From NCBI GenBank assembly GCA_964404205.1, contig CAYOJD010000079.1, forward strand, positions 1 to 15,913: 15,913 nt of DNA, read 5' to 3'. The notes below the pieces were generated by a model that saw nothing but the letters and a program-made list of their open reading frames with translations, searched no databases and had not been told where the DNA came from. Each line of letters opens with the position of its first letter. The first letter of the stretch is position 1. The translations under genes were made by a program, and so were the position numbers. The DNA comes from CAZWBR01 sp964404205 (GTDB lineage: Bacteria; Bacteroidota; Bacteroidia; Bacteroidales; Prolixibacteraceae). Shown here piece after piece: positions 6,711-14,493 of the stretch.

Positions 6711-8870
6711 TTATTCAATTTTATCGAGTTGGTTGGCGCTCCTACCTTTGGTAAGTGTGATAAAACAACCCAATACATAAAAGCGATCCGACTCGGGAAC
6801 AACAGGTGCCGAAGGATAAAACCCGCCGCTGTCAGGTAACTCGCTGTAACGACGGCCATACTCATTTTTAAACCCAAAGACATTGGTTACAGCTCCATAA
6901 ACGATTATATTCTGGCGGAACAAATAGCTCCAACTCATATCGACAGAGCGGTAAGGCGACATCTTCACCCCGTTAAAAATAGTAGAGTTAGGGTCGTTGT
7001 AAACTCTTGGTGATGCATATTTCATATTCACACCCAACATCGAGCGCCATTCGCCTATCCAATGTTTATACACTACCGAAATGTTGTGTTTGCTGGCAAA
7101 CGAGGGCACTGCCTGTTCGGGGAAATCACGGTAATCGCGCTGAGTGTCCAGGTAGGAGTAAGAAATCCAGTAGTCACCGTTTTTAATGGTTTTTCGGTCG
7201 CGCCAAAAGAGGTCGAGACCGGCAGCATACCCTTTACCGCTATTGTTGTAGCCCGAAGGGAAATAGAACGGTTCGCCGGTATATTTGACCAGATCGCGAT
7301 AATCTTTGTAATAAAGCTCGAAGCGAAGGGTACGGCGGTCGCTCTCCGACTGAAACGTGAGGGTGTAGTGGTCGGCACGCTCCTGTTCCAGCGAGTGGGT
7401 ATAGTACAATATTGAGTCGAGCGGTGCCTGATAAAACCAGCCATAAGCAGCCGATAGCTGTGTTTTTTGGCTTACTTTATAGGCAAAAGAGAGGCGAGGC
7501 GAGAAATTTCCGCCCAAGAGCAAATCGGACCAGGCCAATCGTGCACCTACGCGGGCAACAAATCTCGACGAAGCGTAGAGCTGTGCTTCGGCAAAGGTAG
7601 CCAACTGATTATTGCGGAATGCCGAAGAGAGTACATTGCCTGAAAAATTGACTTCGCGGCTGGCGCGACGAGCCATATAATCGGTGCCAAATTTCACGCT
7701 CACTCTATCGCTACAGGTGTAGTTGAAAACCGCTTTTAGCTGCCCGCCCGAAAGAAGTTGATCGATATTAAAATCCTGATAAACCACCTCATCGATGCTG
7801 CGGGTAAATGACCCGGCCAGTTGCACACCCCACTTTTTCCCAATCAGCCTGTTCCACGAACTGGTCGCAAAATAGTTGCCATTGGTAAGTTGATAGTCAA
7901 CCGGCCCCTCTTCGGCAAAATCGAATTGCTTCACCGTAAAACGGCCATAATCGTAGTTGGTATAGAGCTTTAGCATTCCGCTGCCAGCTGTTTTCTGTCT
8001 AAGGCTGACGGCGCCGTTGAGTGATTCGGGATAGTGTTTCCAGTCGTATGCTTGAGGCACCAGTTTCATATAGGGAAGCAAATTGTTGTAGGCCACCGTG
8101 GCTGTTACTGCACCATCGTTCCATTTTTTGGTTCCGGCTGCTTCTACTCCCACCGATAAAAATGAGAGGTCGAGCTGTTCTTCCGCTGGCATATCGTTGG
8201 TATTCAGAATCAAAACCGACGAAAGTGCATCGCCGTACTCGGCAGAATAACCTCCTGTACTGAAAAGTGTTCCTTTAAACATAAACGGATTGAATCGGCC
8301 TCGCGTGGCCATATTGGGGGCCGACGACTGGTAGGGAACCAATACTAAAGCTCCGTCGATATAGGTTTTCGACTCTTCACTGTCGCCACCTTTTACAAAC
8401 AAACGGCCCGACTCGCCATTGACTGTGGTTCCCGGAAGGGATTGCAAGGCCCCGTATACATCGCCCAAAGCGCCGGCTGTCGTCATCATATCAAGCGGGG
8501 TAATGGTCACCGCCTTTCTCTTGTCACCTGCTTCAAAAGTGCCGGCAGTAATCGTTACGGCATTGAGAATATTGAATGCTTCTTTCAATTTCACAGAGAC
8601 GTTAACAGAATCACCCGTCAGTTTAATTGCGAGCAATGCCGGTTCGTAACCCATAAATTCGACTTTCAGTATCTGTTCGCCCAAGCGTTGGCTTTTGAAC
8701 CTGAACATTCCTCTTTCGTTGGTTGAAGTGCCATCGAAACTTCCGACCAAATAAACATTGGCACCCGGAAGGAAATCGCCATTATCCTCTTTCACCGTTC
8801 CGGTGATCACGGTTTGTGAGAAAGAAGTTAAGGCAACAAAAAGGATGACGAGGATCAAAAAACTTTTCAT
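6711..8870 (-). CDS. TonB-dependent outer-membrane receptor with regulatory-like N-terminal domain
   Basis: Outer-membrane active-transport receptor of about 719 residues, powered by TonB-ExbBD; ligand unknown. The signal peptide is MKSFLILVILFVALTSFSQ. A carboxypeptidase-regulatory-like domain (ITGTVKEDNGDFLPGANVYL) covers about 20-95. The plug covers about 115-225, with LQSLPGTTVNGESGRLFVKG, the TYIDGAL motif and GGYSAEYGDALSSVLIL. A beta-barrel of alternating strands follows to the C-terminus, the last strand being near RFYVLGCFITLTKG. It is short for a SusC-type protein, has no STN domain, and no SusD gene is nearby, so glycan import is not supported. ATG at 8870 is used; ATG at 8879 is equally possible. 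The frame stays open to an ATG at 8924, but that start would place the signal peptide internally and lie upstream of the candidate -7 box. A LytTR-type operator precedes the promoter, and the TPR protein gene follows. Confidence 0.92.
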   Translation of the reverse strand: MKSFLILVILFVALTSFSQTVITGTVKEDNGDFLPGANVYLVGSFDGTSTNERGMFRFKSQRLGEQILKVEFMGYEPALLAIKLTGDSVNVSVKLKEAFNILNAVTITAGTFEAGDKRKAVTITPLDMMTTAGALGDVYGALQSLPGTTVNGESGRLFVKGGDSEESKTYIDGALVLVPYQSSAPNMATRGRFNPFMFKGTLFSTGGYSAEYGDALSSVLILNTNDMPAEEQLDLSFLSVGVEAAGTKKWNDGAVTATVAYNNLLPYMKLVPQAYDWKHYPESLNGAVSLRQKTAGSGMLKLYTNYDYGRFTVKQFDFAEEGPVDYQLTNGNYFATSSWNRLIGKKWGVQLAGSFTRSIDEVVYQDFNIDQLLSGGQLKAVFNYTCSDRVSVKFGTDYMARRASREVNFSGNVLSSAFRNNQLATFAEAQLYASSRFVARVGARLAWSDLLLGGNFSPRLSFAYKVSQKTQLSAAYGWFYQAPLDSILYYTHSLEQERADHYTLTFQSESDRRTLRFELYYKDYRDLVKYTGEPFYFPSGYNNSGKGYAAGLDLFWRDRKTIKNGDYWISYSYLDTQRDYRDFPEQAVPSFASKHNISVVYKHWIGEWRSMLGVNMKYASPRVYNDPNSTIFNGVKMSPYRSVDMSWSYLFRQNIIVYGAVTNVFGFKNEYGRRYSELPDSGGFYPSAPVVPESDRFYVLGCFITLTKGRSANQLDKIE

Positions 8871-8894
8871 TTTCGACATTGGTATTAACGCCAA

Positions 8895-8925
8895 CAAAGG
8901 TCGCGCAGGAAATTCGCAACTCAAA
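8895..8925 (-). promoter_or_regulatory. Candidate promoter of the TonB receptor operon (Bacteroidota -33/-7 type)
   Basis: On the minus strand TTTG at 8925-8922 is followed after a 19-base spacer by gaccTTTG at 8902-8895. This is one base off the Bacteroidota consensus TTTG - 19 to 21 bases - TAnnTTTG. It predicts a transcript start near 8890 and a leader of roughly 10-20 bases before ATG 8879 or 8870, which argues against a start at 8924. The T-run ahead of the -33 box may act as an upstream element. Confidence 0.45.
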
Positions 8926-8935
8926 AAAATAGTCG

Positions 8936-8965
8936 CTGAACTGTCGAAAACGGTAGATGAACTGT
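8936..8965 (-). promoter_or_regulatory. LytTR response-regulator binding site (direct repeat)
   Basis: On the minus strand acagttcat (8965-8957) and acagttcag (8944-8936) are separated by exactly 12 bases. Both 9-mers match every position of the published LytTR-target consensus [TA][AC][CA]GTTN[AG][TG], which occurs as direct repeats with a 12-13 base spacer. The proximal repeat ends 10 bases before the candidate -33 element, a typical position for an activator. The LytTR regulator gene about 4 kb downstream on the same strand is the obvious candidate to bind it. Sequence match is observed; binding is inferred. Confidence 0.7.
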
Positions 8966-8993
8966 GATGTGCTACTGTTTCAAGGGAACGTGA

Positions 8994-11360
8994 TCAGAAA
9001 AAATCTCCGGTGTTGATATCATCGTCACGCTCCTCCTTCATCAGCTTGCTGCAGTCGAGATTGACGCTTACCCCTTCCGGCGCCTCAAAGAGAGTACGTT
9101 GCGAGAAGCCAAGTGTTGGGTCGCTGTAGACTTTGTTCATGAAATAACCATAAATCGGGAGAGCCATTGCCGCGCCCTGTCCTGCAGTGAGTCCTTCGAA
9201 GTGGATGCTGCGAAATTCGCCACCAGTCCAAACACCGGTAACCAATTCGGGGGTAACTCCCATAAACCATCCATCGGACTGGTTTTGCGTGGTGCCTGTT
9301 TTGCCCGCCACATCGGCGACAATATTCCCATAATCTACATTACGCCGAAGGCGGTTCCCGGTCCCTTCGTTGATAACTCCTTCCATCAGGTTAATCATCA
9401 GATAGGCCGTATTGGCATCGATGGCATCATGTTGCTCAGGCGAGAAGCGCGAAAGTACCGTACCGTGACGATCCTCTATTCGGTTAACATAAATCGNNNN
9501 NNNNNNAATCGGTTTGGTATAAACACCATGATTGGCATAGGTGCCATAAGCGCCTACCATTTCATAAATTGTGACATCGGAAGTGCCCAGAAACATCGAT
9601 GGAACCGGATCTATCGGACTGACAATACCCAACTTACGCATCATGTTGGCCATCGATTGCGGATTAAACTGTTTCATAATCCAGGCCGAAATCTGGTTGA
9701 CCGAATTAGCCAATCCCCATTTCAGGGTCACCATACGGCCATCATATTTTGTCTCGCCCGAGTTCTTGGCCGTCCATGTCGTTCCGTCAGGGAGAATAAA
9801 GGAGTGCTCGGTATTCGGGACCATTGTACATGGCGAATAGCCATTTTGCATCGCCAGCGTATACAGGAACGGTTTCACGGTAGACCCTACCTGCCGTTTC
9901 CCGTTTTTCACCATGTCGTACATAAAATATTTGTAGTTGGGGCCTCCCACCCACGCACGCACCTGGCCACTGGTTACATCCATAGTCATCATGGCCGAAC
10001 GGAGAAATCCAAGATTATAACGGATTGAATCGAGAGGGGTCATCGTGGTATCTATTTCTCCTCTCCACGAGAAAACCGTCATTTCGACCGGTTTGGCAAA
10101 CTCTTTGCGAATATCCTCTATTTTTAGCCCCTGGCCTTTTAGCGAACGATACCGATCGCTTTGTTTCATCGAAAAATCGAGCAGTTGTTGCGCCTGTTCG
10201 TCCGTAATATCGTTCGAAAAAGGCTTGTTGCGCTGACTTTTGATGCGTTGGTTGAAAAGTGGCTGTACATTCTGGGTAAGATGTCTGGTAACCGCTTCTT
10301 CGGCATACGTCTGCATCCGCATATCGATGGTCGAATAAATCTTCAATCCATCGGTATAGATATTGTAAAACGAGCCGTCCGGTTTTGGATTTTTAGCCAC
10401 CCAGCCATACAGCGGATTGGTTTCCCACTCAAGCGAATCTTCGTAAAATTGCTGGTTCTGCCACGAAGCATATCTATCGCGATCGGGTTTCTGCGATGTC
10501 ATTATGGTACGCAGATATTCCGTAAAATAGATGCCGGGCGTTGTTTTAAAATCCTCCTTATGAAAATTGAGGTTCAAAGGTTGGCTTTTTAACGACTCAT
10601 ATTCATCACGGGTGAGTTTACCATTTTTGCGCATCTGCATCAAAACGACGTTTCGTCGCTGAAGTGTAATCTCGGGACGCCGAATCGGGTTGTAATACGA
10701 TGGGTTCTTGGCCATTCCTACCAGCATGGCTGCCTGCTCTACCGTAAGTTGATCGGGGGTGGTATTGAAATAAATCTGAGCTGCCGATTTAATCCCAACA
10801 GCCAGATTAAGATAATCGAACTTATTCAGATACATGGCAATTATCTCTTCCTTGGTAAAATTCCGTTCCAGTTTCACCGCAATAATCCACTCCCTGAACT
10901 TGCGAATAACCAGTTTGAATTTATTATCGATATCTTCACGTGGAAAGAGCATCTTGGCCACCTGCTGCGAAAGCGTACTGCCACCGCCGGCACTCTCATT
11001 TCCGGTAATAACTCCCTTAAATACCCGAACCAACCCGCGAAGGTCGATTCCGGAATGGCTGTAAAAACGCTCATCCTCGGTAGCAACCAAAGCATTGACG
11101 ACATTGGGGCTAATCTGTTCATAAGGGACATAGGTGCGGTTTTCCTTGTAGAAATATTTCCGCATCACCTGGTTGTCAACCGTTATCACCTCCGAAGCCA
11201 GCGATGTTTCAATATTTTCAAGTTCCTCAAGGGTGGGCATAAAGCCAAGCGCACCACTGGAAATCAATGTAAAGATGAGGAGAATGGCAATAATGCCGCC
11301 GGCAAAAATGCCCCAGAAGATTTGGAGATATTTTTTGAAAGGACCGTCGAACAACTTCAT
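8994..11360 (-). CDS. mrcA: Class A penicillin-binding protein (PBP1A-type peptidoglycan synthase)
   Basis: Inner-membrane enzyme that polymerises lipid II (glycosyltransferase, GT51) and cross-links peptides (DD-transpeptidase). One N-terminal membrane helix covers about 12-36. GT51 motifs: TEDERFYSHSGID with catalytic Glu95, GGGSTLSQQVAK at 125-136, RKFREWIIAVKLE and MYLNKFDYLN. Transpeptidase motifs: S493-T-V-K496 (GSTVKPF) with nucleophile Ser493, S553-V-N555, and K687-T-G689 (AGKTGTTQNQSDGWFMG). All key residues are present, so both activities are expected. The translation spans ten N, giving four unknown residues at 619-622; the true protein is probably five residues shorter (see the gap entry). 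ATG 11360 starts directly before the basic and hydrophobic N-terminus. It sits between the hut terminator and the TonB receptor promoter, so it is probably a single-gene unit. The symbol names the family; paralogues cannot be separated here. Confidence 0.95.
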   Translation of the reverse strand: MKLFDGPFKKYLQIFWGIFAGGIIAILLIFTLISSGALGFMPTLEELENIETSLASEVITVDNQVMRKYFYKENRTYVPYEQISPNVVNALVATEDERFYSHSGIDLRGLVRVFKGVITGNESAGGGSTLSQQVAKMLFPREDIDNKFKLVIRKFREWIIAVKLERNFTKEEIIAMYLNKFDYLNLAVGIKSAAQIYFNTTPDQLTVEQAAMLVGMAKNPSYYNPIRRPEITLQRRNVVLMQMRKNGKLTRDEYESLKSQPLNLNFHKEDFKTTPGIYFTEYLRTIMTSQKPDRDRYASWQNQQFYEDSLEWETNPLYGWVAKNPKPDGSFYNIYTDGLKIYSTIDMRMQTYAEEAVTRHLTQNVQPLFNQRIKSQRNKPFSNDITDEQAQQLLDFSMKQSDRYRSLKGQGLKIEDIRKEFAKPVEMTVFSWRGEIDTTMTPLDSIRYNLGFLRSAMMTMDVTSGQVRAWVGGPNYKYFMYDMVKNGKRQVGSTVKPFLYTLAMQNGYSPCTMVPNTEHSFILPDGTTWTAKNSGETKYDGRMVTLKWGLANSVNQISAWIMKQFNPQSMANMMRKLGIVSPIDPVPSMFLGTSDVTIYEMVGAYGTYANHGVYTKPIXXXXIYVNRIEDRHGTVLSRFSPEQHDAIDANTAYLMINLMEGVINEGTGNRLRRNVDYGNIVADVAGKTGTTQNQSDGWFMGVTPELVTGVWTGGEFRSIHFEGLTAGQGAAMALPIYGYFMNKVYSDPTLGFSQRTLFEAPEGVSVNLDCSKLMKEERDDDINTGDFF
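9497..9506. other. Run of ten N (assembly gap) inside the PBP gene
   Basis: Ten undetermined bases. The flanks end in aaatcg (left) and begin with aatcgg (right), sharing aatcg. Joining the flanks through this 5-base overlap removes 15 bases, keeps the frame, and changes KPI-XXXX-IYVNRIED to KPIYVNRIED, which fits the usual spacing after VYTKP in class A PBPs. The gap is therefore probably an artificial join of two overlapping contigs. Confidence 0.95.
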
Positions 11361-11403
11361 AATTCAATATTGGTGAAGGATCATGTTTTTAAAAAACCGC
11401 TTA

Positions 11404-11411
11404 CAAACATA
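11404..11411 (-). promoter_or_regulatory. Candidate -7 box for the PBP gene
   Basis: On the minus strand TATGTTTG is a perfect match to the Bacteroidota -7 element TAnnTTTG. It lies 43 bases before the ATG at 11360 and downstream of the hut operon terminator. No TTG/TTTG is found at the proper 19-21 base distance upstream (the nearest is about 30 bases away), so the -33 part is weak or absent. Confidence 0.35.
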
Positions 11412-11442
11412 CAGAATTATTCCGTTCAGGCTCCCGAAGCCC

Positions 11443-11476
11443 AAAAAATAAGGGTGCAAACGGTTCGTTTACACCC
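11443..11476 (-). terminator. Intrinsic terminator of the hut operon
   Basis: Arms 11452-11462 and 11466-11476 form an 11-base stem (gggtgtaaacg / cgtttgcaccc on the minus strand, one G-U pair) with a 3-base loop. It is followed by TTATTTTTT (11451-11443). It begins 15 bases after the ftcD stop codon. Strong, compact and correctly placed. Confidence 0.88.
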
Positions 11477-11491
11477 TGTTCGACAATGCCT

Positions 11492-13177
11492 CTATTGAAT
11501 TTTTTGATTCACATTGGCTACAATTCGTTCGCATTCTGCTTTGGCTTTCAACTCAATCTCCAATGCTTCCAACATTAACTTATCAACCAACGACTTATCT
11601 ATTACCGACGAAGCGTTGATTTTTACATTCAGGTAAGCGCCCGAAACAGCCGTCGAGGCACAAAGTGCCCCCACCGCAGCATCGGTTGCCGAGTTGGGGT
11701 TGCCCGTTTCAGCCATCCGGCCAATCACCTCCATCGATTGATAAGCCAGTTTCATCACCTGAAACGGAACCTCAATCGCCTTCAGCGTGGCCGCCTGAAT
11801 AGCCTCTTTCCGAAGTTCCTTCTGCCCGGCCGTATCTTTGGGCAGGCCAAACGCTTCCATCACCAGATTGTAGGCTTTGGTATCTTCGTCAGCCATCTTC
11901 AGCAGTTCGTTGTAGTAATATTTTCCCTTTTCGGCCCAGCCTGAAAACTCTTCCCAACGGTCGTCCCAGCCACGTTTGTGTGCCGACAGGTTGGCCACCA
12001 TTGTACCTAGCGCAGCCCCATAAGCACCTACCGCAGCCGACACCGAACCACCTCCGGGGGCAGGGCTCTCCGAAGCAGTCTCTTCAGCAAAAGCAGTTAG
12101 GGTCATCTCGCGGAGCAGCTCTTTTTCGGGCTCAACCAACAGATATTCAATAATCCGCTTATGCGGATCAAATGGGGCCAACTCATCAAGGCCCAACGAT
12201 CTCACCGCAATTTTGATAATCTCACTATCGGGGATACCGGTCGACCGGTTTTGCTTGCGCAGGAAATATTTACCGGCTTCGAGCATCGCCTCCAGCGGAA
12301 TAAGGCCAATCAATTCTGAGCCTGTCACCCGAAGGCCACGTTCACGGGCCCGTTCGCACACCTCGTCGAAAGCTACGTGAACCGGCGTTACCGTGATGTC
12401 AGTCAGGTTCATCGATATTTGCGCAATGCCATACTCTTTGATAAACCAACCGATAGCCCGGACCTTTTTCAGCGTGCCGGGAATACGTACCGGTTCGCCA
12501 TTCCCGTCCTTGATAATCTTTCCGGCAATGGGGTCGCCCTCGCGCAAAACCCGACCTGCTTCGCGCACATCGAAAGCAATGGAATTGGCCCGCCGCACCG
12601 ATGTTGTATTCAAATTTACATTGTAGGCAATCAAAAAGTTGCGTGCACCAATGGCTGTAGCTCCCGACCGGGCATTGAATGTCTCGGGGCCGAAATCGGG
12701 CTTCCACTCCGGCTGCTGAATTTTGGCTTGCAATCCTTCGTACTCGCCGGCACGGCAGCTGGCCAGGCTACGTCGTTTTTCCTCGAAGGCCGCAAATTCG
12801 TAACAATAAACATGGATACCCAACTCATTGCCCACCCGTTCGGCCAACCTGCGGGCATACACCACCGTCTCTTCCATGGTCATACCTGCAATAGGAACCA
12901 ACGGACAGACATCGGTAGCCCCAAAACGGGGATGCTCGCCGGTATGATGGCGCATATCTATCACTTCTGAGGCTTTTTTAATGGCTTGGAATGCAGCTTC
13001 GATAACCACCTCCGGTTCACCGGCAAAGGTAACCACCGTACGATTGGTTGCATATCCGGGATCCACATTCAGCAATCTCACGCCGGAAACCGCCTCAATG
13101 GTATCGGTAATCTGGCGAATAACTTCCATATTTCTTCCCTCGGAGAAATTGGGCACGCACTCTATTATTTGTTTCAT
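11492..13177 (-). CDS. ftcD: Bifunctional glutamate formimidoyltransferase / formimidoyltetrahydrofolate cyclodeaminase
   Basis: Last step of histidine breakdown. It transfers the formimino group from N-formimino-L-glutamate to tetrahydrofolate, releasing glutamate, then cyclises the product to 5,10-methenyl-THF with loss of ammonia. 561 residues, close to the usual length of the two-domain enzyme. The formiminotransferase N-terminal subdomain is about 1-180 (IIECVPNFSEGRN at the start; RHHTGEHPRFGATDVCPLVP with His82, the known catalytic His). The C-terminal subdomain runs to about 300 (DLTDITVTP-like stretch, GSELIGLIP). After a linker, the cyclodeaminase domain is about 355-561, with the glycine-rich SPAPGGGSVSAAVGAYGAAL and the late GNPNSATDAAVGALCA. 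It starts 24 bases after hutI and ends before a strong terminator, so it is the last gene of the operon. Its presence means this organism sends the one-carbon unit to folate rather than hydrolysing formiminoglutamate. Confidence 0.96.
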   Translation of the reverse strand: MKQIIECVPNFSEGRNMEVIRQITDTIEAVSGVRLLNVDPGYATNRTVVTFAGEPEVVIEAAFQAIKKASEVIDMRHHTGEHPRFGATDVCPLVPIAGMTMEETVVYARRLAERVGNELGIHVYCYEFAAFEEKRRSLASCRAGEYEGLQAKIQQPEWKPDFGPETFNARSGATAIGARNFLIAYNVNLNTTSVRRANSIAFDVREAGRVLREGDPIAGKIIKDGNGEPVRIPGTLKKVRAIGWFIKEYGIAQISMNLTDITVTPVHVAFDEVCERARERGLRVTGSELIGLIPLEAMLEAGKYFLRKQNRSTGIPDSEIIKIAVRSLGLDELAPFDPHKRIIEYLLVEPEKELLREMTLTAFAEETASESPAPGGGSVSAAVGAYGAALGTMVANLSAHKRGWDDRWEEFSGWAEKGKYYYNELLKMADEDTKAYNLVMEAFGLPKDTAGQKELRKEAIQAATLKAIEVPFQVMKLAYQSMEVIGRMAETGNPNSATDAAVGALCASTAVSGAYLNVKINASSVIDKSLVDKLMLEALEIELKAKAECERIVANVNQKIQ

Positions 13178-13201
13178 ATTTTATCTTTTAGCTTATCGAC
13201 A

Positions 13202-14479
13202 TTAGACTTTAAATATCGGGCACCGCACATCTGTCTCATCATTCAATGCCCCTCTTTTCCAAACCATTGTTGGCTTTAGCGCTCCCTGACAATAAAGAAC
13301 TTCCCTGTAATCGGCAATCGGGAAGGCAATAAAATCGGCTAACATCCCTGTTTGCAAAATACCTCTGTCCTTCAGGTTTAGCGCCTGCGCCGCACGACAG
13401 GTAACAGCAGCCAGCGTCTCGGCCATCGTTAAACGCTCGAAAGCGCCTAATACGGCAGCCTGCATCAGCAATTCGCCCATGGGGGCCGAACCGGGATTCC
13501 AGTCGGAAGCAATGGCCAACGTACATCCCGCGTTGAGCAATTTGCGGGCAGGTGTAAACTGACAACCCAGCCCCATCGAAGCACCGGGCAATGCCACCGT
13601 AACAACATCTGTCAGCGCCAACAGTTGGATGGTGGCCTCGCTGACTGACTCCAGATGGTCGACACTCAGGGCGCCAAGCTGGGCGGCCAACCGCGCTCCG
13701 CCTTCAACAAATTGGTCGCCATGTATCACCAAATCAAAACCCATCGCTTTGGCCTGACGGAGAAAATGTTCAGCTTCATTTACTCCGAAAGCACCGTGAT
13801 CGATAAATATATCGACCCGATGAGTTAGCTTTCGCTCCTTCAGCAGTGGCAACAGGTTATACTGCACCGATTCGAGATATTCGGAAGCCGAACCTTTAAA
13901 ATCGCGCGGAACAATATGGGCTGCCAAACAGGTAGGTATCAAATCGGCCGGCTGTAGTGCATTGGCTTTTCGTATGGCTTCGACCATTTTCAATTCGGCG
14001 TCCGCATTCAGTCCGTAGCCGCTCTTTACTTCGACAGTTGTAACTCCCTGACGAAGCAGATTTTTAGCTCTCTCCATGGTCAGCACTACCAGTTCATCAG
14101 GCAAAGCCTCCCGTGTTTTGGTCACCGTATGCCAAATTCCTCCTCCGCTTTCGGCCATCTCGAGATAGCTTTTCCCGCCAAGCCGCATGGCGTAATCGGC
14201 AGCCCGGGTACCTGCAAAACAGATATGGGTATGGGCATCTATCAATCCCGGAAGGGCAATAAAATCGCCTTCCGGTTGCCCGAGCTCAAATCCTTCAACT
14301 GCTTGATATTTGGCCAGTAATTCGCCAAACAGGCCAACCTCCAGAATCTTTCCATCGGCCACAGCAATAGCCCCTTCGGCGATAATCTCCAGCTGACTGT
14401 CCTGCAACGGACCTTTCGCCGGAAGGTTATCCATGGTGAGCAACTGCCTGAACGGGCCGATAAGCTTTGTATTTCTCAT
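13202..14479 (-). CDS. hutI: Imidazolonepropionase
   Basis: Third step of histidine degradation: hydrolysis of 4-imidazolone-5-propionate to N-formimino-L-glutamate in the cytoplasm. 425 residues, normal for this metal-dependent amidohydrolase. Metal ligands and catalytic residues by family motif: His83 and His85 (GLIDAHTHICFAGTRAADY), His253 (VIHGDQF), His275 (SVDHLESVS) and Asp326 (ASDWNPGSAP). Other family signatures are GGGIWHTV and VKSGYGLNADAELKM. The ATG at 14479 is chosen because the protein begins there as a normal N-terminus (MRNTKLIGPFRQLLTMD). The frame remains open upstream to 14701 only because it overlaps hutU out of frame, and that extension is basic, low-quality sequence. The gene starts 14 bases after the hutU stop and ends 24 bases before ftcD, so the three form one operon. 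Confidence 0.96.
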   Translation of the reverse strand: MRNTKLIGPFRQLLTMDNLPAKGPLQDSQLEIIAEGAIAVADGKILEVGLFGELLAKYQAVEGFELGQPEGDFIALPGLIDAHTHICFAGTRAADYAMRLGGKSYLEMAESGGGIWHTVTKTREALPDELVVLTMERAKNLLRQGVTTVEVKSGYGLNADAELKMVEAIRKANALQPADLIPTCLAAHIVPRDFKGSASEYLESVQYNLLPLLKERKLTHRVDIFIDHGAFGVNEAEHFLRQAKAMGFDLVIHGDQFVEGGARLAAQLGALSVDHLESVSEATIQLLALTDVVTVALPGASMGLGCQFTPARKLLNAGCTLAIASDWNPGSAPMGELLMQAAVLGAFERLTMAETLAAVTCRAAQALNLKDRGILQTGMLADFIAFPIADYREVLYCQGALKPTMVWKRGALNDETDVRCPIFKV

Positions 14480-14493
14480 TGGTACAGGCTTTA

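Noticed and set aside
9099..10028. A long plus-strand open frame (about 309 codons) opposite the PBP gene
   Set aside because: The minus strand carries all class A PBP motifs across this stretch. The plus-strand frame runs through the N gap and has no recognisable domain; it is an antisense shadow.
13718..13730. Gln256 in HutI (HGDQF) where some HutI proteins have Glu
   Set aside because: As far as I recall, both HADE- and HADQ-type motifs occur in functional HutI proteins, so this is not evidence for loss of activity.
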